A stretch of DNA of 64,000 nt, taken from Fictibacillus sp. b24 (lineage in GTDB: Bacteria > Bacillota > Bacilli > Bacillales > Fictibacillaceae). The notes beneath the pieces are model-generated. The model was not told the origin of the DNA. It searched no databases and saw nothing but the letters and a program-made list of their open reading frames with translations. The position numbers and the translations under genes were made by a program. The stretch is taken from NCBI RefSeq assembly GCF_030348825.1, contig NZ_JAUCES010000005.1:682001-746000 (forward strand), written 5' to 3'. Every line of letters begins with the position of its first letter. The first letter of the stretch is position 1. Positions 23,720 to 32,650 of the stretch are shown here, one piece after another.

Positions 23720-24742
23720 GTGAGAAAATACTTTGCTTTGTTGTCTGTTTTTGCACTATTGTTTTCGTTATTTCCAACCGTTTCATTTGCAGCAGTAGAT
23801 GAGCAAGAACTAACTGAGTATTTAGAAGAAGTTAGTGCGGAGCGGGGAATCGAGTTTACCAAAGAGGATCTTGAAGACTATGTGATGGAATATTATGAAG
23901 AAGACCTTTCTTTTTTTGAAGATGTTTCAGAATTAAGAGATTCTCTTGGTCCTGTTATTAAATCAGACTATAGTAACCTTGAAACGATATATGAAGATTT
24001 TGAGTTAGACCAGGAGACTTTATTTTCTTTACTTGAAGAAAACGGAGAAAGTATTGATAACTACATATTTGTAGATGATTTATATTTTGACGTAAGTTTC
24101 TTCTTAGATGCTGAAGAGATGCCTGAATTCGACGATATGTTCGCTGAATTTGATTTGACAGAAGACGAGCTAAATTCAATTATGGAACATTTGATAGCAC
24201 TTGAGGAAAAACTTAGTGATCCAGCAATGGAAGAGCGTTTAATGGAACTTGCAGATCGTATGATGGCTTTTGAAGATTTTGAAAGTGTTGACGAACTAAC
24301 AGACGCACAAATTGCAGAGTTCTTATCGATTGCACAAGAAGTGCTTGAAATTCTTGAGCTTAAATCTGAATTCTACTTAACGAATGGTACGGATACGCAA
24401 CCACTCACATTAAAAGAATTACTATTCTTAAAAGAAATGAAAACGGGTTACAAACTTATGATCAAATTATCTGACCTAAATAATAACTTTATTTTAGATA
24501 TGTTATTTACTGCTGAAATGATTGGTGCTGAAATTATCCAAGAAACTGGTAAAGATATTAAAGAAGTTCCAAAAGTAGTAGATAAGATTGAAAAAATTAA
24601 GAGTTCACCGAAACAAAAACATAAAACAGTTAAGGGTGCAAAGCTTCCAAAGACAGCATCTGATTATGGAACAAATATGATGCTAGGTTTCGGAATTGCA
24701 TTAGTTGGTGGTTTTATGTTTAGACGTCTAAGACAACAGTAA
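23720..24742 (+). CDS. Processed acidic surface protein with LPxTA sorting signal
   Basis: A 340-residue very acidic protein. Signal peptide to about 25 (SFAAVDEQ), a long Glu/Asp-rich helical body, a Lys-rich linker near 290-305, then LPKTA, a membrane segment (MMLGFGIALVGGFMF) and a positive tail (RRLRQQ). This is the arrangement of the bacillus processed acidic surface protein family, whose LPxTA motif is cut by a dedicated sortase. The sortase gene follows one base after the stop codon. GTG 23720 is used with an AGGGTGGG site. Its surface role is unknown. Confidence 0.88.
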   Translation: MRKYFALLSVFALLFSLFPTVSFAAVDEQELTEYLEEVSAERGIEFTKEDLEDYVMEYYEEDLSFFEDVSELRDSLGPVIKSDYSNLETIYEDFELDQETLFSLLEENGESIDNYIFVDDLYFDVSFFLDAEEMPEFDDMFAEFDLTEDELNSIMEHLIALEEKLSDPAMEERLMELADRMMAFEDFESVDELTDAQIAEFLSIAQEVLEILELKSEFYLTNGTDTQPLTLKELLFLKEMKTGYKLMIKLSDLNNNFILDMLFTAEMIGAEIIQETGKDIKEVPKVVDKIEKIKSSPKQKHKTVKGAKLPKTASDYGTNMMLGFGIALVGGFMFRRLRQQ

Positions 24743-24743
24743 T

Positions 24744-25367
24744 ATGAAGAAAAAAAGATTCATATTTTCAGCTATTGCTATTTTGTTTGTTGTTTTCGGT
24801 CTATGGTTCTCATCAACCAATGCATACAAGTTTGCTAAGGGTTATTTTATTTTTAAGATGGGACAAGATGAAAGAGAGCAGACTTTTACTAAACCAGAAA
24901 CAAAAGCATCAGCTACTAAGGAAGTATCTGCTAAAACAGAACTATATACAAATCGACCTAAAGTGGGAGAAAACATTGGGAATTTGTACATCCCGAAGTT
25001 AAAAGCGGAATTACCAATCTTTCATGGTACAAATGAGGATGAACTTGAAAAAGGTGTAGGTCACTTTGCAGATAGCGTCTTGCCAGGAGAGAAAGATAAT
25101 TCTGTACTTTCCGGGCATCGTGACACTGTATTTCGGAAGCTTGGTGAAGTTAAAAAGGGTGATCTGCTTGTAGTAACAACGGCTGCTGGAGAATTTACTT
25201 ATAAAGTAAAACAAGTCAGAATCGTTGATAAGGATGATCGTACGGTGATTGTTCCTAAGCCGCGATCAACCTTAACCGTAAGCACGTGCTACCCCTTTAA
25301 TTTTGTAGGGGCAGCCCCAGAAAGATACGTTCTTGTGGCTTTTCTTGTAAACTCAAAAGTTAGTTAA
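24744..25367 (+). CDS. Class D sortase
   Basis: A 207-residue sortase. N-terminal membrane anchor (about 7-27), then the beta-barrel with H125 (SGHRDT), C182 (TVSTCYPF) and R194 (PERYV). It begins one base after the stop of the LPxTA protein and has no strong ribosome binding site of its own, so translation is probably coupled. It should cut the LPKTA motif of its neighbour and attach it to peptidoglycan or another amine. Similar to B. subtilis YhcS. Confidence 0.92.
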   Translation: MKKKRFIFSAIAILFVVFGLWFSSTNAYKFAKGYFIFKMGQDEREQTFTKPETKASATKEVSAKTELYTNRPKVGENIGNLYIPKLKAELPIFHGTNEDELEKGVGHFADSVLPGEKDNSVLSGHRDTVFRKLGEVKKGDLLVVTTAAGEFTYKVKQVRIVDKDDRTVIVPKPRSTLTVSTCYPFNFVGAAPERYVLVAFLVNSKVS

Positions 25368-25369
25368 AA

Positions 25370-25403
25370 AAAGAGGATGGCTCAAACAGAGCCATCCTCT
25401 TTT
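25370..25403. terminator. Bidirectional terminator between sortase and LCP gene
   Basis: Perfect 14-bp stem (AAGAGGATGGCTC and complement) with A- and T-tracts at both ends, between convergent genes. Confidence 0.92.
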
Positions 25404-26342
25404 TTAAAGTTCAAGATGTTTTTTTAGCATAGAGCTAATACGTGTTCTTTCCTCTTCATTCACATTAAAGTAGTATACTCCTCCAATGTTTCCACCTTGT
25501 CCGTTAATCTCTATAGATTGTACGCTTTTTCTAGCGTCTTTGTAATTGGATTGTATGTCTTTCATATCGTCAAACGACATATTTGTTGCTATGTTATCTC
25601 CAAGTACATCTAGTATACTGCCTAGTTTAGTAATGGAAGATACTTGTGCACCTTCGTTAATAATGCCGTTTACTACCTGGCGTTGTCTCTCATTACGTCC
25701 GAAGTCGCCTCTTGGATCTGCTTTTCTCATTCTAGAGTAGGCTAGAGCTTCATCCCCAGTAAGGTTTAGTGTACCTTTTGGAAAAGAATAACCTTGATAA
25801 TTAAAAGCTAATCGTTGGTTATTTACCCTAACACCACCTAAGGCATCTACAATTTGTTTAAAGCTTTCCATATTTACTTTCATATAATAATCAATGGGAA
25901 TATCCAAGAAGTTTTCAACCGTTTGAATGGTCATATTTGTACCACCAAAAGCATATGCATGGTTAATTTTATCTTGGCTACCTCTACCTATAATTTCTGT
26001 CCTAGTATCACGCGGTATGCTCATCATGTAGGTAGAATTATCATTCGGATTTACAGTAACAACCATTAATGTATCAGAACGGCCACGATCACCTTCCCGC
26101 TCATCGACACCTAAAACTAATATAGACAAAGGATTGGCAGAAAGATCTAATTTATTTTCTCGCTTTTTGGAACCTGACCATTCACTTTTTTCATGCATCT
26201 TGTTAGCCGTTTCTTTAACAGAGTTATAAACATAATAGGTATAGCCTGCCCCTGCAAGTAAGATTATACTGAGAAAAATAATCAAACCTTTAAGTAAAGG
26301 TTTCTTTTTTTTCTTTCTTTTTGAATCAGATCGCAACCCCAT
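25404..26342 (-). CDS. LytR-CpsA-Psr (LCP) family glycopolymer ligase
   Basis: A 312-residue membrane-anchored enzyme that transfers undecaprenyl-linked teichoic acid or polysaccharide to peptidoglycan. A Lys-rich cytosolic tail, one TM (about 20-40) and the LCP domain are visible, with LVLGVDEREGDRGRSDTL, SIPRDTRTEI, the DKINHAYAFGG block and YSRMRKADPRGDFGRNERQ. The frame is open to 26381, but ATG 26342 has an AAGGAG site and starts MGLRSDSKRKK. It is paralogous to the LCP protein at 48941 and equivalent to a TagU-type protein. It follows tagO on the same strand, separated by a terminator. Confidence 0.9.
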   Translation of the reverse strand: MGLRSDSKRKKKKKPLLKGLIIFLSIILLAGAGYTYYVYNSVKETANKMHEKSEWSGSKKRENKLDLSANPLSILVLGVDEREGDRGRSDTLMVVTVNPNDNSTYMMSIPRDTRTEIIGRGSQDKINHAYAFGGTNMTIQTVENFLDIPIDYYMKVNMESFKQIVDALGGVRVNNQRLAFNYQGYSFPKGTLNLTGDEALAYSRMRKADPRGDFGRNERQRQVVNGIINEGAQVSSITKLGSILDVLGDNIATNMSFDDMKDIQSNYKDARKSVQSIEINGQGGNIGGVYYFNVNEEERTRISSMLKKHLEL

Positions 26343-26482
26343 AACAATTACTCCTTTTAAATATTTTACATATATCATCATTTTTTTACATTGTTTTACA
26401 TCTTTACTATTATATAAGAGTGTATGAGAGATTTCAATCCAAAAATTGTATCCAATTACTAGTTTTGTATAAATGGACAGAT

Positions 26483-26518
26483 AAAAAGTCTATGTCGATT
26501 AGACATAGACTTTTTTTA
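26483..26518. terminator. Terminator of tagO (minus strand)
   Basis: Perfect stem AAAAAGTCTATGTC with its complement around GATTA; T-tracts in both directions. Confidence 0.88.
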
Positions 26519-26525
26519 AAATTAA

Positions 26526-27611
26526 TTATTTAGCTTTCGAGCGGTTAATGTTTCTACCTTGACCAAAAACTTTATCGTACATGTAGAGTAATGGTCTATA
26601 TTTGTGATGAACTAAACCTATTAGTTCTGCTATTAATTCCAACATGAGCAACAGGCCGAAAGTTATAGCTAACGAGCCCCACAGCGTTGTGGTTGAGAAT
26701 ATAACGGCGGCTAGACTAAAGATAATGCTTAATATATAGATGATAATAACGGTTATTTTATGTGACAAGCCTAACCGAAGCAATTGATGATGAAGATGCC
26801 CTTTGTCAGCAGCAGAGATTGGCTGTCCATTGGCAAGTCTTCTTAAGATTGCAAAAGTTGTATCAAAGATAGGAACACCTAGAATAATAATGGGTACGAC
26901 GAAACTGAATAACGTAACACTTTTATACAGTCCAAGCAATGAAAGAATTGCAATGCAATACCCTAAAAACAGAGCGCCGGTGTCTCCCATAAAGATTTTT
27001 GCAGGATTAAAGTTGTAAAACAAAAATCCAATTGTTGAACCTAAGACAATCATGGATATGGTTAAAATCATAATGTTTCCATTTAAGCCGGCCATAATCG
27101 CAATAGTCGCTATTACAATGGCAGAAACTCCAGCTGCAAGGCCATCGAGACCATCAATTAAATTAATTGCGTTCGTAATGGCTAAGATCCAAAGAATTGT
27201 AACGGGATAAGATAGTAGATCCAGATCAAATTGTCCTACAAAAGGAATTGTAATAAAATCAATTGCCAACCCTGTGTGGACAACAATAAAAGCAGCTATA
27301 AACTGACCTAATAGTTTGTATTTTGGAGATAGGGAGTAAAGGTCATCAATTATTCCTACAATAATAATGATGATGCCAGCGAGCGTGATTCCTTTAATAG
27401 ACTGATTGTGTAGCTCAGCCGCAAAATAACCTGCCATAACCCCTATAAAGATAGCCAATCCACCAAGTCTCGGCATAATCTTTTTGTGTACTTTTCTTGC
27501 ATCTGGCTGATCTGTAGCTCCTATTAGAATCGCTAACCTTATTACGAGTGGTGTAATGAGTAGAACCACTAAAAAAGAGACGATTGCTGCCAAAAATATT
27601 TGAAAATTCAT
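26526..27611 (-). CDS. tagO: TagO/WecA-type undecaprenyl-phosphate GlcNAc-1-phosphate transferase (copy 1)
   Basis: A 361-residue MraY-family membrane enzyme that puts GlcNAc-1-P on undecaprenyl phosphate, the first step of wall teichoic acid and many polysaccharides. About eleven TM segments are visible. Active-site blocks are DDLYSLSPKYKLLGQ, NAINLIDGLDGLAAGVS, FMGDTGALFLGY and a C-terminal HLHHQLLRLG. It is divergent from the LtaS gene. A close paralogue at 30266 shares most of these blocks verbatim. The LCP ligase gene downstream acts at the last step of the same route. Confidence 0.92.
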   Translation of the reverse strand: MNFQIFLAAIVSFLVVLLITPLVIRLAILIGATDQPDARKVHKKIMPRLGGLAIFIGVMAGYFAAELHNQSIKGITLAGIIIIIVGIIDDLYSLSPKYKLLGQFIAAFIVVHTGLAIDFITIPFVGQFDLDLLSYPVTILWILAITNAINLIDGLDGLAAGVSAIVIATIAIMAGLNGNIMILTISMIVLGSTIGFLFYNFNPAKIFMGDTGALFLGYCIAILSLLGLYKSVTLFSFVVPIIILGVPIFDTTFAILRRLANGQPISAADKGHLHHQLLRLGLSHKITVIIIYILSIIFSLAAVIFSTTTLWGSLAITFGLLLMLELIAELIGLVHHKYRPLLYMYDKVFGQGRNINRSKAK

Positions 27612-27774
27612 AAATACCTCATTTACTTTTTTAATATTTTAAAAAGAGTGAGTAGGTAATTAACTATATTTCTCTTCTCATCATTATAAATTGGTAATCA
27701 GTGGATATCAATCTTTTATTCTATTAAAAGGTCGTTTTTTTATCAAAATTCGACACGTTCATCACTTTCATCTA

Positions 27775-27804
27775 TTGGAGATATTTACAATCTTGTAATA
27801 TAAT
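27775..27804 (+). promoter_or_regulatory. Possible promoter of the LtaS-type gene
   Basis: TTGGAG (27775-27780), 18-bp spacer, TATAAT (27799-27804), 37 bp before the TTG start. Confidence 0.45.
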
Positions 27805-27840
27805 ATACTGAAAATGGAATGGAAAGTGAGAATCTGAGAT

Positions 27841-29724
27841 TTGAAATTAAACATACAACGAAACTTCATTTTTGTTGCTTCTGTATTTTTTATTTTGCTA
27901 GTGGGATGGACACTTAAAAATATATATTTTTCAGTCGAGATGGGAATTCTCCCTCATAAAAAAGGAATCCTGCTGACAAGCGCTGGCGTCATTTTAATAC
28001 TAATAAGTCCCCTAATGGTTCGAATTTCCAAATGGGCATTTAGTTTAACATTTATTTTTTATGTACTAGTTTCTTTTTTATTATATGCGGATGTCGTGTA
28101 CCAGCGCTATTATCATTCCATTCTTTCTATAGAAATGATGGGGCAGGCGGGACAGCTTAAAGCTGTCGATGATTCGATCTTAACACTTATGCGGTCGACA
28201 GATATATGGTATGCAGCTGATACTTTACTTCTTATCCTTTTCTTTTTTTATCCCTTAACAAAGATGAGTTATAAGCGTCCAGGTGTTCATTTTGTATTAG
28301 TAGCTTTTTGTTTAATCTTAGGGTATAGTTCCATGAAATATACGTATTTGCATCTTGTAAACGATGACTTTAGTGAACAGTTAAAAGTAGCGAAAACAGG
28401 CATAATACCAACTCATATATCTGAAACGTATAACAGTTACATGGAGCGTATGTCAGCTGCCGAAGTCTTCAGCTCGCAAGATTCTATTAAGCAATTGAAG
28501 GAATACGAAAGCGAGTTAGAAAAACGTCAAAAAACCCAGCAGATGTCACCATATTTTGGTGATGCTAAAGGTAAGAACTTGATTATGATTCAAGCCGAGT
28601 CTTTAAATGACTTCATCGTTAATCTAGAGGTAAACGGCCAAGAGGTTACGCCGAATCTAAATGCCTTTATAAAAGAAAGCAGTTATTATCCTAACACGTA
28701 TCTTCAAATCGGCAGAGGAAATACATCGGACGCGGAGTTTGTGGCAAATAATTCATTATATCCAAGCAAAAAAGATGGTGCCTATCGTACGTATGAAAAT
28801 GGGGTATTCCAGTCGTTAGGACAAATCTTTAAAAATGAAGGATATGAAACGAGTGCAGCACATGGAAATGTACCGGATTTTTGGAACCGCAAGAATGCTT
28901 ATCCTGCTCAAGGGTATGACATTTTTTACAGCAAAGAGCATCCTGCGATAGATGATTCAAATGTAGTTGGATTAGGAATCGATGATAAAAGTTTCTTTAA
29001 ACAACTTGTTGACATATGGAAGAAAGAAGATAAACCTTTTTACAGTTTTGTCGTAACATTAACCAACCACAGACCTTTTGAACTTCCAAAAGAGCATCAA
29101 AAACTAAACCTTCCTGCACATATGAATGATACACCTGTTGGTCACTATCTTCAAAATGTGTATTACGCCGACCAAGCTTTTGGGCAATTATTAGCGGATT
29201 TAAAACAGGAAGGATTATATGAAGATACGGTAATCGTTTACTATGGAGATCATTATGGTTTGATTCCAGATAACGCCGATCAGCTAAAAAAGGACTTAAA
29301 CATAAATTTTAACAAAAAGGAAATGTTTAATATCCCATTAGTCATTCATCGCCCAACTCAAACAGAGGGGGAAGTTAACGAAGTCATTGCTAGTCAGATG
29401 GATATCGCGCCGACTGTTACTTCTTTGTTTGGAATCGAGCAGCCGCTATATCAGCTTGGTTATGATTTAAGTATGAAAAAAGAAGGTTATGTTGGTTTTA
29501 GGCATGAAATTACTCCGTTCTCTTTTTTCTCAGAAAACTATGATTTCGAGATGTCATTAGACGGAGTTTTTGAAAATGGAATTTGTACAGATACTAAAAC
29601 AGGTGAAAAGGTAGACGTTGAAAAATGCAGAACTAATTATGATCGAGTTCAGTATGAAGTGGAACTTTCTGATTTTTTGCTGCAATATGATGCGATTGAA
29701 AAATTGAAAAAAGGTAAACTTTGA
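27841..29724 (+). CDS. LtaS-type lipoteichoic acid synthase/sulfatase-domain protein
   Basis: A 627-residue protein with five N-terminal TM segments (to about 170) and an extracellular alkaline-phosphatase-fold domain. The nucleophile is probably T295 in GRGNTSDAEF. Metal ligands lie in LIMIQAESLND and YYGDHYGL. This is the layout of LtaS/YfnI/YqgS, which polymerise glycerol phosphate from phosphatidylglycerol onto a glycolipid. The TTG start follows GGAAAGTGAG at some distance, so the start is a little uncertain. A cysteine pair near the C-terminus (CTDTKTGEKVDVEKC) may form a disulfide. It sits between the two tagO copies. Confidence 0.9.
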   Translation: MKLNIQRNFIFVASVFFILLVGWTLKNIYFSVEMGILPHKKGILLTSAGVILILISPLMVRISKWAFSLTFIFYVLVSFLLYADVVYQRYYHSILSIEMMGQAGQLKAVDDSILTLMRSTDIWYAADTLLLILFFFYPLTKMSYKRPGVHFVLVAFCLILGYSSMKYTYLHLVNDDFSEQLKVAKTGIIPTHISETYNSYMERMSAAEVFSSQDSIKQLKEYESELEKRQKTQQMSPYFGDAKGKNLIMIQAESLNDFIVNLEVNGQEVTPNLNAFIKESSYYPNTYLQIGRGNTSDAEFVANNSLYPSKKDGAYRTYENGVFQSLGQIFKNEGYETSAAHGNVPDFWNRKNAYPAQGYDIFYSKEHPAIDDSNVVGLGIDDKSFFKQLVDIWKKEDKPFYSFVVTLTNHRPFELPKEHQKLNLPAHMNDTPVGHYLQNVYYADQAFGQLLADLKQEGLYEDTVIVYYGDHYGLIPDNADQLKKDLNINFNKKEMFNIPLVIHRPTQTEGEVNEVIASQMDIAPTVTSLFGIEQPLYQLGYDLSMKKEGYVGFRHEITPFSFFSENYDFEMSLDGVFENGICTDTKTGEKVDVEKCRTNYDRVQYEVELSDFLLQYDAIEKLKKGKL

Positions 29725-29734
29725 TCTTCTTAAG

Positions 29735-29785
29735 AAGCTGACTCAAAAGGTATGTAAACTGCCCTTTTGATGTCAGCTTTTTTTG
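29735..29785 (+). terminator. Long-stem terminator related to the one at 20.0 kb
   Basis: AAGCTGAC (29735-29742) pairs with GTCAGCTT (29772-29779) around an AAAAGG/CCTTTT inner stem, followed by seven T. Confidence 0.85.
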
Positions 29786-29824
29786 GCTTCTTCTATAAGA
29801 TTGTTGCTATTTGGCTTATTTCTT

Positions 29825-29927
29825 TATTGAAAAGTGTGAGACTTCTGGCAGGTGAAATGCACAAGGTAGCTCACCGTATTACATGGAAAGCGAGCGTCCT
29901 GAAACGAAGATCAGCCACATTCAAGAA
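29825..29927 (+). repeat. Decayed copy of the dispersed ~130-bp intergenic repeat
   Basis: Same order of blocks as the copy at 55782: GTGAGACTTCTGGCAGG near the left, GTAGCTCACCG in the middle, GCGAGCGTCCTGAAACG and AGATCAGCCAC near the right, ending TTCAAGAA. Many substitutions show that it is old. An 85-codon open frame covers it but has no coding support. Confidence 0.7.
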
Positions 29928-30074
29928 AAATATGATGATGGAAACATGTAACATCCCCTTATTTTTAGACTTTATGCGAACAATAATGAGTAAAGGCATA
30001 AAAAATATAGGATATTTCACATAATTTAATCGTAATGATACGCGTCCTTTATAATTCTTTTGGAGGTCGCATAT

Positions 30075-30167
30075 TTGGAAATAATTAAATGCTGCAAAAG
30101 CTGTAAATTAAGGTTAAGGATTAGAGGTTTATGGGAAATTAAAAGTGATTCTTGTTTTTTATGTTAA
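30075..30167 (+). CDS. Possible 30-residue CxxC/CxxC mini-protein
   Basis: TTG 30075 follows GGAGGTC by 8 bases. The 30-residue frame has C7-x2-C10 (CCKSC) and C27-x2-C30 (SCFLC, ending the protein), joined by a basic segment (KLRLRIRGLWEIK). Four Cys in two CxxC pairs suggest a zinc knuckle. The gene lies between the decayed repeat and tagO copy 2; the stretches to either side hold nothing I can name. It could be a chance frame. Confidence 0.4.
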   Translation: MEIIKCCKSCKLRLRIRGLWEIKSDSCFLC

Positions 30168-30265
30168 GAATTAATGAAAATTAGATAATGGGATTGATTT
30201 AAGCACTGATTATGATACGATTATTTGCGTAATTTACTAAGACTATTTACTAAAAGGGGATTCTT

Positions 30266-31324
30266 ATGAATTTAAATTTATGGTTTGCTTTTATTGCATC
30301 ATTCATAACAGTCCTGGTTATAACACCACTTGTTATAAAATTTGCTATAAAAATTGGAGCAACAGATAAACCTAATCATAGAAAAGTACATCAGAAGGTG
30401 ATGCCTCGTCTCGGCGGGCTAGCAATTTTTATTGGTGTAGTGGCTGGATACTTCGCTGGCGGTGTTTACAGTGAACAAGTAACGGGTATTACAATAGCTG
30501 CACTTGTGATTTTAGCAACAGGGATTTTTGATGATATGTACGAACTATCAGCAAAAATAAAGTTGCTTGGTCAACTTCTGGCTGCAGGAATTGTCGTGGC
30601 TACGGGCTTAAAAATTGATTTCTTAACGATTCCCTTTGTTGGGGTTTTTGACCTTGGTGTGTGGACCATTCCGATTACCATTCTGTGGATCATTGGAATT
30701 ACGAATGCCATTAATTTAATTGATGGCTTAGATGGTCTAGCAGCGGGTGTATCCTTAATCGTTATATCCACAATTGCTTTTCTGGCAGGTTCAGCTGGTA
30801 TGATGCTTATTTCCACTTTAGCATTAATCTTAATGGGAAGTATCTTAGGATTTTTATTTTATAATTTTAATCCAGCCAAGATTTTTATGGGTGATACAGG
30901 TGCTTTATTTCTCGGCTACTCTATCTCCATTTTGTCATTGCTAGGGCTTTATAAATCCGTAACGCTGTTTAGTTTTATCGTACCAATCATTATTTTAGGC
31001 GTACCTATCTTTGACACAACATTTGCTATTATACGCAGGATTGTGAATAAAAAACCTATTTCTGCACCTGATAAACATCATCTTCATCATCGATTGCTCG
31101 CTCTCGGGTTTTCCCACAGAACAACAGTGATCGCGATTTATGGATTAGGATTAATTTTTGCCATAAGTGCTATCATATTATCGCATTCTACGATGATCGG
31201 ATCAGTTTTCATATTGATAAGCCTTCTTATTTTTATTGAATTGATAGCAGAAATGATTGGACTCGTACATCATAAATACAAACCATTCATGGCGATTTAT
31301 CGAAAGGTTACTGGGAAACAATAA
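30266..31324 (+). CDS. TagO/WecA-type undecaprenyl-phosphate sugar-1-phosphate transferase (copy 2)
   Basis: A 352-residue MraY-family transferase closely paralogous to the one at 26526; NAINLIDGLDGLAAGVS and FYNFNPAKIFMGDTGALFLGY are identical in both. AAAGGGG precedes the ATG. It is followed by a terminator and then the surface-polysaccharide operon. It may start the lipid-linked sugar of that polysaccharide, while copy 1 serves wall teichoic acid; this division of labour is an inference from position. Confidence 0.9.
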   Translation: MNLNLWFAFIASFITVLVITPLVIKFAIKIGATDKPNHRKVHQKVMPRLGGLAIFIGVVAGYFAGGVYSEQVTGITIAALVILATGIFDDMYELSAKIKLLGQLLAAGIVVATGLKIDFLTIPFVGVFDLGVWTIPITILWIIGITNAINLIDGLDGLAAGVSLIVISTIAFLAGSAGMMLISTLALILMGSILGFLFYNFNPAKIFMGDTGALFLGYSISILSLLGLYKSVTLFSFIVPIIILGVPIFDTTFAIIRRIVNKKPISAPDKHHLHHRLLALGFSHRTTVIAIYGLGLIFAISAIILSHSTMIGSVFILISLLIFIELIAEMIGLVHHKYKPFMAIYRKVTGKQ

Positions 31325-31332
31325 AGGGAGCA

Positions 31333-31364
31333 CAAGCCGTTTGCTTACGCGAGCGGCTTTTTAA
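31333..31364 (+). terminator. Terminator after tagO copy 2
   Basis: Stem AAGCCG with CGGCTT plus an inner GC/GC pair, followed by TTTTTAAAA. Confidence 0.75.
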
Positions 31365-31463
31365 AAGGATATAAAAAAGGTGTCAAGAATCAAAATATGA
31401 TAAAATGAGACCTGTGTGTTAAAAGCCAAAACAAACAATTTGATTACAAGGAGTTTTGTAAAA

Positions 31464-32573
31464 ATGCGTGTACCAATGCTAGATCTTTCAGAACAATATC
31501 AAACATTAAGAGAAGATATGATTTCAGTATTAGATGAAGTAATGGGTTCTTCCCGTTTTATCCTTGGAGATAATGTGAAAAAGTTAGAAGCAGATGTTGC
31601 TAAATACAGTAATACAAAATATGCAGTTGGAGTAGGTAATGGAAGCGATGCTATTCACATCGCACTTCAAGCAGCTGGCGTTGAAGCTGGTCATGAAGTA
31701 ATCACTACACCATTTACTTTCTTTGCGACGGCTGGTGCGATTGCACGTGCTGGTGCTACACCGGTTTTCGTTGATATTGACCCAGTAACGTTCAACATTG
31801 ACCCGTCTAAGATTGAAGCTGCAATTACGGATAAGACAAAAGCGATTATTCCTGTTCATTTATACGGTCAGATGGCAGACATGGATCCGATTGTAGAAAT
31901 CGCTAACAAACACAATCTTGCTATCGTAGAGGATGCTGCTCAAGCGATTGGTTCTACTTATAAAGGTAAGAGTGTTGGTGAACTTGGAACGGCTGCTACT
32001 TATAGTTTCTTCCCAACTAAAAACTTAGGTGCATATGGTGACGGTGGAATGATCGTTACAAATAACGATGAAATGGCAGAAAAAATGTCTGTTATTCGTG
32101 TACACGGAAGTAAACCGAAATATTACCACCACGTTCTTGGGTACAACAGCCGTCTAGATGAGCTTCAAGCTGCAGTATTAAATGTGAAGTTTCCTCATCT
32201 AGATAAATGGAGTGAAATGCGTCAGCAAAATGCTGCAAACTACACTCAATTATTAAAAGAACAACTAGGTGACAAAGTAGTTACACCTGTTGCTCTTGAA
32301 AACCGCAGACACGTGTTCCACCAATACACACTGCGTGTAGAAAAGCGTGATGAGCTGCAAGCATACCTAAAAGAACAAGGTATCGACACGATGGTATATT
32401 ACCCGCTTTGTCTTCATATTCAGCCTGTGTTCAAAGAGCTTGGCTATAAAGAAGGAGACTTCCCAGAAGCTGAAAAAGCTGCTAAAGAAGCTGTATCCTT
32501 ACCGATGTTCCCAGAGCTGAAATTGGAACAACAAGAGTATGTAGTTTCACAAATTGCGGCATTTTATAAATAA
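31464..32573 (+). CDS. DegT/DnrJ/EryC1-type sugar aminotransferase, WbpE-like
   Basis: A 369-residue PLP-dependent aminotransferase. Family blocks are VGVGNGSDAIHIAL (phosphate-binding), VEDAAQAIG, and SFFPTKNLGAYGDGG with K186 as the PLP lysine. ATG 31464 follows AAGGAG; the longer frame from 31416 lacks a ribosome binding site. With the WbpA, B, D and I homologues downstream it probably aminates UDP-3-keto-GlcNAc-uronate using glutamate, as WbpE does in Pseudomonas aeruginosa. It heads the polysaccharide operon. Confidence 0.88.
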   Translation: MRVPMLDLSEQYQTLREDMISVLDEVMGSSRFILGDNVKKLEADVAKYSNTKYAVGVGNGSDAIHIALQAAGVEAGHEVITTPFTFFATAGAIARAGATPVFVDIDPVTFNIDPSKIEAAITDKTKAIIPVHLYGQMADMDPIVEIANKHNLAIVEDAAQAIGSTYKGKSVGELGTAATYSFFPTKNLGAYGDGGMIVTNNDEMAEKMSVIRVHGSKPKYYHHVLGYNSRLDELQAAVLNVKFPHLDKWSEMRQQNAANYTQLLKEQLGDKVVTPVALENRRHVFHQYTLRVEKRDELQAYLKEQGIDTMVYYPLCLHIQPVFKELGYKEGDFPEAEKAAKEAVSLPMFPELKLEQQEYVVSQIAAFYK

Positions 32574-32650
32574 GGAAATTTGTTCGTCCTCTTAATCAGG
32601 GGGCGAATTGTTTCATTTTTAGCATTCGCGATAAAATTGGAGGTTTTTTT

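Noticed and set aside
29767..30024. 85-codon open frame on the plus strand
   Set aside because: It starts inside the LtaS terminator, has no ribosome binding site and runs across the decayed dispersed repeat.
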